This document shows positions 7,694 to 12,155 of a DNA stretch of 12,155 nt, one piece after another. The translations under genes were made by a program, and so were the position numbers. Position 1 is the first letter of the stretch. The number at the start of each line of letters is the position of its first letter. Source of the DNA: Bacteroidales bacterium. GTDB lineage: Bacteria > Bacteroidota > Bacteroidia > Bacteroidales > UBA7960. The DNA lies in the NCBI GenBank assembly GCA_007122505.1, contig SKTQ01000166.1, positions 1 to 12,155 of the forward strand, written 5' to 3'. Below the pieces are notes generated by a model. The model was not told where the DNA came from and did not search any database. It saw nothing but the letters and a program-made list of their open reading frames with translations.

Positions 7694-7736
7694 GTTGAGG
7701 ATATTTATATTTATTGGTTTGTGGAAAAACCTCAAC
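7694..7736. repeat. Inverted repeat in the Usp-kinase divergent region
   Basis: GTTGAGG (7694-7700) and CCTCAAC (7730-7736) are perfect 7-bp inverted arms 29 bp apart. A second pair, GGTTT (7716-7720) and AAACC (7727-7731), lies inside and competes with the right arm. The element overlaps the -33 box and spacer of the candidate kinase promoter, so it could be an operator or a short transcribed hairpin. Its owner is unknown. Confidence 0.35.
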
Positions 7737-7747
7737 AGATAATTTTT
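7718..7747 (+). promoter_or_regulatory. Weak candidate promoter for the hybrid kinase gene
   Basis: TTTG at 7718-7721 and TAATTTTT at 7740-7747 are 18 bp apart, close to the Bacteroidota -33/-7 pattern with one mismatch in the -7 box. Transcription would begin about 7754 and leave a leader of roughly 60 bases before the ATG at 7816. Confidence 0.3.
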
Positions 7748-7815
7748 CCTGACGCCATCATCCACAAACTCCGGTAAGCTATTGAATAATATTGCTGATA
7801 AAATAATCGATCAAA

Positions 7816-10119
7816 ATGAATAAAACTCTGCTTGACACCATACCTAATCCGGTTATAATATATGATCTGGCCTTTAGGGTTCAAATGGTAAATAAGTCTG
7901 CAAGTGCAGCTTTCGGGGCAGACAATCCACAAAAGCTTTCCGGGTTGGATATTTCTGCGTTGATTCATCCCCGTGATCATAATAAGTTTAACAAAATCCG
8001 GAAACAGATTGCAGCCGGTAAGATGAATCAGGAAGTGGTTAAGCTTAAACGGAGCGAACCAGGCAGCCTTGATTCTCCGGTAGTTTATCTTTCTCAGTTT
8101 TCAATGCTTAACCAACCTGAAGAAGGCAAACACGGGTATATTTTAGAGTCCGCCATGAGGCTCGACGAATCCGGTTATCAATCAGCAACAAACAACATTG
8201 ACGCAGAAAACTTCGATATTCTTTCAAAAAATATTCCCGGTCTTGAAATGTTTCTTATTGATGAACAGTTGCGTGTACGCTGCAAACTGGGGAAAGAAAC
8301 TTTTAACCAAAAATGGCACGATGAGTTTGTTGAAGATACCGGATTTTATGGCTATTTGTCTACGGAAACAAAAATCATCATTGAGCCATTGCTAAGAATT
8401 GCTTTTCAGGGAACACCCGTAAGCACCGAATTTATCCTGAACGATAATTTTTTTTCCATCCGTATTATTCCCTACAAAAATGGAATGAATGAAATGTTGT
8501 ATGCAGTGATACTGCAAAATATTACCGAAGCAAAAATTGCGGAGACTGAGCTGAAGGATTCAAAGAAGGAAGCTGAAAAGGCAAATAAGGCGAAAGATAT
8601 TTTTGTGGCCAGGATGTCTCATGAAATCAGAACACCTCTCAATGCCGTAATTGGTTTTGCTGAACAGCTTAAGGGAACACGTTTGACCAAAAAGCAAGAG
8701 GATTATGTGGATGTTGTGAACAATTCTGCACGCCACCTGCTTTCAATCGTGGATGACATCCTTGTACTTTCAAAAATTGAATCCGGTGTCATAGAGTTGG
8801 ATGAAATTCCTTTTTCGGTGAACAGTGTATTTGAAGAGGTTGACAGGTTGCTGGAAAAGAGATATCTGGGCAAAGGATTACATTTGTATACCAGGACAGA
8901 TTCATTAAAAGGTTACAGACTGCTGTGTGATGCATCCAAGCTAAAGCAAGTCCTGATCAACCTGGTAAACAATTCCATTAAGTATACCAAGGAAGGAGAA
9001 ATATATTTGTTGGCAACACTGGTTGAAGAAGATGAGAATACTGCCAAAATTTGTTTTGAGGTGAGCGATACAGGTATTGGAATAGCTCCTGACAAGACAG
9101 AAGATATATTTGAGCCTTTTCAACAGGTCAACAATCGTTTTGACCGAAACTCTATGGGATGTGGTCTGGGGTTAACCATTGCCAGGGACTTTGTAGAATC
9201 GATGGGAGGTGAGCTTTCTGTAAGGAGTACACCAGGAAAAGGATCGACTTTTTCATTCACCCTCGAATGTAAAAAAACTCCTGATTCAATTTCTGAATAT
9301 AATATAGCACCGGAGAGAGCCGGGAAAGCCATACCCAAAGGACTTCGCATTCTTTTTGTGGATGATGACCCGGTAAATATACTTCTTGGGAAGGTTATCC
9401 TGAAAAAATTCGGGATAAAGGCTGATTTTGCCGGTTCAGGGGAACAAGCATTGTCGTATTTTAAACCTGGACGCTATAACATGATCTTTTTGGATATCAA
9501 TATGCCGGATAAAAGTGGTATAGCGGTTGCAAAATGCATCAGAAAATTGGAAAAAGATACGAAAAAGGGTCTTAAAACAACTATTGTGGCCATGACTGCC
9601 AATGCCATGAAAAAGCAACTGGTTTACTATTTGCAGGCAGGAATGGATTCAATCCTTTTAAAACCCTACAGTGAAGACGTAATATATCAGAAAATCCTGA
9701 GATTTACAGGAATCTGGATCAATGAGGATATTGACATCCAACACTTTAAACGGATTGACAGAAATAAGGAAGAAAAGATAACAGATCTTAGCGACCTGCA
9801 AAAAATTACCAAAGGCGACAAGGATTTCACCTTGCTAATGTTGAACACATTTGCGGAAAACAGCAGGAACATGGTAAAAAAGCTAAGGTCTTGTCTGAGA
9901 AGGAATGATTATGGCTCCATCGGCGAAGTTTCACACAAACTGCTTCCTTCGGTAGAGCAAATGGGATTCAAGCAAACTGCAGACCTGTTAAAACAGATCG
10001 AGAGGCGCTATTTGAGAAAAACGAATGTGGAAAAAGATCCTGAGCTTATCAGGAAAACCATAGATCAACTGGAGGATGAAGTGATTTTGATCAGGCAAAA
10101 AATCAGTGAAATGTCCTGA
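7816..10119 (+). CDS. Soluble hybrid sensor histidine kinase (PAS-PAS-like-HisKA-HATPase-REC-HPt)
   Basis: 767 residues with no membrane segment, so it senses inside the cell. An N-terminal PAS domain (about 1-115) starts with LLDTIPNPVIIYD, typical of PAS. A second PAS-like region (about 135-238) ends in the usual NITEAK linker. A coiled coil (240-262) leads to the HisKA H-box MSHEIRTPLN with phospho-acceptor H269. The ATPase domain has the N box N385-N386, DTGIGI (418-423), FEPF (432-435) and GCGLGL (448-453). The receiver (510-630) has D516-D518, phospho-acceptor D560, T594 and K616. A C-terminal HPt domain (about 658-762) carries H707 in SHKLLPS. All catalytic and relay residues are present. 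The response regulator gene begins 60 bp downstream in the same direction and is the likely final acceptor. The signal is unknown; soluble PAS kinases often read redox, oxygen or energy state, which would fit the divergent Usp gene. Confidence 0.93.
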   Translation: MNKTLLDTIPNPVIIYDLAFRVQMVNKSASAAFGADNPQKLSGLDISALIHPRDHNKFNKIRKQIAAGKMNQEVVKLKRSEPGSLDSPVVYLSQFSMLNQPEEGKHGYILESAMRLDESGYQSATNNIDAENFDILSKNIPGLEMFLIDEQLRVRCKLGKETFNQKWHDEFVEDTGFYGYLSTETKIIIEPLLRIAFQGTPVSTEFILNDNFFSIRIIPYKNGMNEMLYAVILQNITEAKIAETELKDSKKEAEKANKAKDIFVARMSHEIRTPLNAVIGFAEQLKGTRLTKKQEDYVDVVNNSARHLLSIVDDILVLSKIESGVIELDEIPFSVNSVFEEVDRLLEKRYLGKGLHLYTRTDSLKGYRLLCDASKLKQVLINLVNNSIKYTKEGEIYLLATLVEEDENTAKICFEVSDTGIGIAPDKTEDIFEPFQQVNNRFDRNSMGCGLGLTIARDFVESMGGELSVRSTPGKGSTFSFTLECKKTPDSISEYNIAPERAGKAIPKGLRILFVDDDPVNILLGKVILKKFGIKADFAGSGEQALSYFKPGRYNMIFLDINMPDKSGIAVAKCIRKLEKDTKKGLKTTIVAMTANAMKKQLVYYLQAGMDSILLKPYSEDVIYQKILRFTGIWINEDIDIQHFKRIDRNKEEKITDLSDLQKITKGDKDFTLLMLNTFAENSRNMVKKLRSCLRRNDYGSIGEVSHKLLPSVEQMGFKQTADLLKQIERRYLRKTNVEKDPELIRKTIDQLEDEVILIRQKISEMS

Positions 10120-10179
10120 TCAGGCAGGAACCGATTGAAAAATGTATGAAAGGTTAAATAGTTTCATTAAGAAAAACAT

Positions 10180-11517
10180 ATGGCAAAAAAAATTCTTATT
10201 GTTGATGACGATCTTTATATGATTAAACTGCTGGATAACTATCTGCAGAAAGAAGGTTATCAAACCCATACGGTCACCAAAGGTAAACCGGCTCTTAAAT
10301 TACTGGTGAAAAAATCATTTGACCTTGTATTATGTGATATCCGTTTACCCGATATTGAGGGAAGCGTTTTGCTATCGCATATTCTAAAGGTTTCTCCTAA
10401 CACAGCTGTAGTGATGATGACCGCTTATGCAGAAATCCGGGATGCCGTCAGATGCATCAAATCCGGAGCATTCGATTATGTAACCAAACCAATCCTTCCG
10501 GAAAACATCAGCAATGTTGTGAAAAAGGCATTAGCCAGTAAAGAGCTTCCTGAATCATTTGATGATTTTGAATTTATTTCCGGCACTTGTGAGAAAATAG
10601 TGGAGCTTACAGACCAGGCAATGCTGGTAGCACCAACAGATATGTCGGTACTGATACAGGGTGAAACGGGTTCAGGAAAAGAATACATTGCCAGGATGAT
10701 CCATCATTACAGTCAGCGAAAGAACAAGCGTTTTGTTGCCCTTGACTGTGGAGCAATCCCGAAGGAACTTGCAGCAAGTGAGCTGTTTGGACATGTGAAA
10801 GGAGCGTTTACAGGAGCTATTACCGATAAAACCGGTTTTTTAAAAATGGCCGATGGTGGTACAATATTCCTGGATGAGATAGGTAATCTCAGCTACGATA
10901 CCCAGGTAAAGCTTCTAAGGGCCATACATCAGAAAATTATTACCCGTGTTGGAGATACCAAGCCAATACCTGTGGATGTAAGGATCATTTCCGCATCAAA
11001 CAGTAACCTTACAATAAATGCCCGTGATGGTAATTTCAGAGAAGACCTTTATCACCGGATAAATGAGTTTAAACTTGAGCTTCCGCCCTTGCGCGAAAGG
11101 GGCAATGACATCATTCTGTTTGCAACGCATTTTCTAAAACAGGCCAATCATGAACTAAACCGAAGGGTAGAAGGGTTTGATCCCGAGGTAATAACGTCAT
11201 TCAAAGCCTATCCATGGTACGGTAACCTTCGTGAAATGCGCAACGTGATCAAACGCAGCGTGCTATTGGCAAAGAATAATATGGTCAGTATTGAATGCCT
11301 GCCGGAAGAAATCAGGTTTACACAGAAAGAGAATAGTATACAACACGATCATCCCAACAACGAATGGAGCTTAAAAGAAACGGTATTATTGGCTGAGAAA
11401 ACGCTTATCCTTAAAGCCCTTAAACAATGCGGCAACAATAAAACCGAAGCTGCCAGACTTTTAAATATCGACAGAAAAACACTTTACAATAAAATCAAAA
11501 TCCTGGAAATAGAATAA
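10180..11517 (+). CDS. NtrC-family sigma-54-dependent response regulator
   Basis: 445 residues in three domains. The receiver (1-118) has D9-D11, phospho-acceptor D53, T81 and K103. The AAA+ domain (about 130-370) has Walker A GETGSGKE (161-168), the sigma-54-contacting loop GAFTGA (208-213), Walker B GTIFLDE with D232-E233, and the arginine-finger region FREDLYHR (286-293). The C-terminal Fis-type helix-turn-helix (about 405-442) contains NNKTEAARLLNIDRKTLYNK. All elements needed to remodel sigma-54 RNA polymerase are intact. It starts 60 bp after the hybrid kinase gene and is probably cotranscribed with it. Phosphate from HPt H707 of the kinase to D53 is the expected activation route. Its target promoters are not evident within this window: I found no good TGGCAC-N5-TTGC match in the leaders. 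Confidence 0.94.
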   Translation: MAKKILIVDDDLYMIKLLDNYLQKEGYQTHTVTKGKPALKLLVKKSFDLVLCDIRLPDIEGSVLLSHILKVSPNTAVVMMTAYAEIRDAVRCIKSGAFDYVTKPILPENISNVVKKALASKELPESFDDFEFISGTCEKIVELTDQAMLVAPTDMSVLIQGETGSGKEYIARMIHHYSQRKNKRFVALDCGAIPKELAASELFGHVKGAFTGAITDKTGFLKMADGGTIFLDEIGNLSYDTQVKLLRAIHQKIITRVGDTKPIPVDVRIISASNSNLTINARDGNFREDLYHRINEFKLELPPLRERGNDIILFATHFLKQANHELNRRVEGFDPEVITSFKAYPWYGNLREMRNVIKRSVLLAKNNMVSIECLPEEIRFTQKENSIQHDHPNNEWSLKETVLLAEKTLILKALKQCGNNKTEAARLLNIDRKTLYNKIKILEIE

Positions 11518-11755
11518 TAATCCGGGACCTGCTAGTATTTTAGCATTGTTGGCAAATGATAGAACAGGCGAATTCATTATTGCATTTTCACTTAAAATAT
11601 GTAAAGCAGGCATAAATGCTGCAAGAAATATTTTTGCTGCCTTCTGCATTGACATTCATATACCCAATTGCAACAGGCCTGATGTTGTTAATTGTGCAAG
11701 CAGAGACCGCAAAAGCATTGGAGTAACGGACGGCCAATAAACATAAACAAGATCA
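11518..11755. other. Convergent intergenic region with hairpin-forming sequence
   Basis: Two genes converge here. TGCTA-GTATTT-TAGCA (11530-11545) is a small perfect hairpin just past the regulator stop, without a strong T-run. GCAGGCAT (11606-11613) and ATGCTGC (11616-11622) form a bulged stem. An imperfect inverted repeat around AAATATTT follows (11618-11640). These may together end transcription from both sides. Short frames on both strands show no recognisable protein. Confidence 0.35.
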
Positions 11756-12155
11756 TCAGATTACCATCCTTTCTTCATCGGTATGGCCAAGATGCTCTGC
11801 AAAAGTGTCTTCGTGAATATATCCTTTTTCATGTGCATGCCTGGCAGCGTCAAGGGTGTTTTCCACCTGAAGGAATGAGGTGTTGATTTTCTTCATTTTC
11901 TTTCTGAAATTTTCAAGCACCTGCCTTTCACGGCCTTTACCGATTTTCCTGATGTAGATGGATTCTATACGCCCGGGAAAATCCAGGGCCAGCCTGGTGT
12001 AAATGCCAGGATCTTTTTGTCCGCTATCGCCTATCAGTATAAAGCGTTGCCTGTCAAACAACTGAAGCAAAAATTTTATTTTATCATACTTATGCTCATG
12101 AGACCCCTGCCCTGACTTCCAGAATTTATATATGCTGTGCTCCAACTTTCTGAGC
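11756..12155 (-). CDS. App1/DUF2183-like phosphatidate phosphatase, C-terminal part (5' end beyond window)
   Basis: The frame stays open to the window edge, so the gene starts further right; 132 codons and the stop are visible. The segment QRFILIGDSGQKDPGIYTRL, followed by a FPGRIESIYIRKIG stretch, matches the C-terminal half of the App1 (DUF2183) HAD-like phosphatase domain. Here GDSGQKDP supplies the acidic residues that hold Mg2+, and the preceding HKYDKI region holds the expected Lys of the HAD fold. The nucleophile motif DxDGT should lie outside the window. By family it would remove phosphate from phosphatidate or a related lipid phosphate. The last 40 residues are charged and helical. 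A TTG at 12145 could be mistaken for a start, but the domain clearly continues upstream of it. Confidence 0.82.
   Translation of the reverse strand, partial: LRKLEHSIYKFWKSGQGSHEHKYDKIKFLLQLFDRQRFILIGDSGQKDPGIYTRLALDFPGRIESIYIRKIGKGRERQVLENFRKKMKKINTSFLQVENTLDAARHAHEKGYIHEDTFAEHLGHTDEERMVI

Noticed and set aside
11461..11740. Short open frames on both strands past the response regulator
   Set aside because: They overlap each other and the regulator 3' end, and show no recognisable motif or convincing start context; treated as intergenic.

Overview
This window looks like chromosomal DNA from a member of the Bacteroidota, which I can place only at phylum level. The pointers are A-rich leaders without clear Shine-Dalgarno sequences, promoter-like TTTG / TAnnTTTG-type elements, and families common in that phylum: a periplasmic tricorn-like S41 peptidase, a DUF3887-alpha/beta hydrolase, a tandem Usp protein, a hybrid kinase ending in HPt, and an App1-like phosphatase. 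I see no rRNA, tRNA, insertion sequence, integrase or CRISPR array.

Left part (1-6138). Three forward genes encode a GNAT acetyltransferase (160-789), an exported DUF3887 plus alpha/beta hydrolase protein (868-2211) and a small putative lipoprotein (2401-2967). The lipoprotein belongs to the COG4337 / iota-carbonic anhydrase-like NTF2-fold group. It converges on a large reverse-strand gene (3022-6138) for a secreted tricorn-like protease with a beta-propeller, PDZ and S41 catalytic domain. A strong two-part hairpin lies between the convergent genes and overlaps the protease stop codon. Apart from the GNAT enzyme, these products all appear to be exported to the cell envelope.

Middle (6139-7815). 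A 589-bp stretch without a recognisable gene precedes the protease and holds an 18-bp perfect palindrome. Next come a reverse-strand tandem-domain universal stress protein (6728-7588) and a 227-bp divergent intergenic region with an inverted repeat next to a possible kinase promoter.

Right part (7816-12155). A soluble PAS-type hybrid histidine kinase with receiver and HPt domains (7816-10119) is followed 60 bp later by an NtrC-type sigma-54-dependent response regulator (10180-11517). Together they carry every relay residue for a His-Asp-His-Asp phosphorelay: H269, D560 and H707 in the kinase, and D53 in the regulator. The divergent Usp gene is a natural candidate target, but no sigma-54 promoter is visible in its leader. 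The window ends inside a reverse-strand gene whose C-terminal part matches App1/DUF2183 phosphatidate phosphatases.

By eye the left genes are richer in G+C than the Usp/kinase/regulator block. The most interesting items are the iota-carbonic anhydrase-like lipoprotein, the complete two-gene phosphorelay, and the palindromic elements in the two regulatory regions. I found no clearly new multi-gene system.
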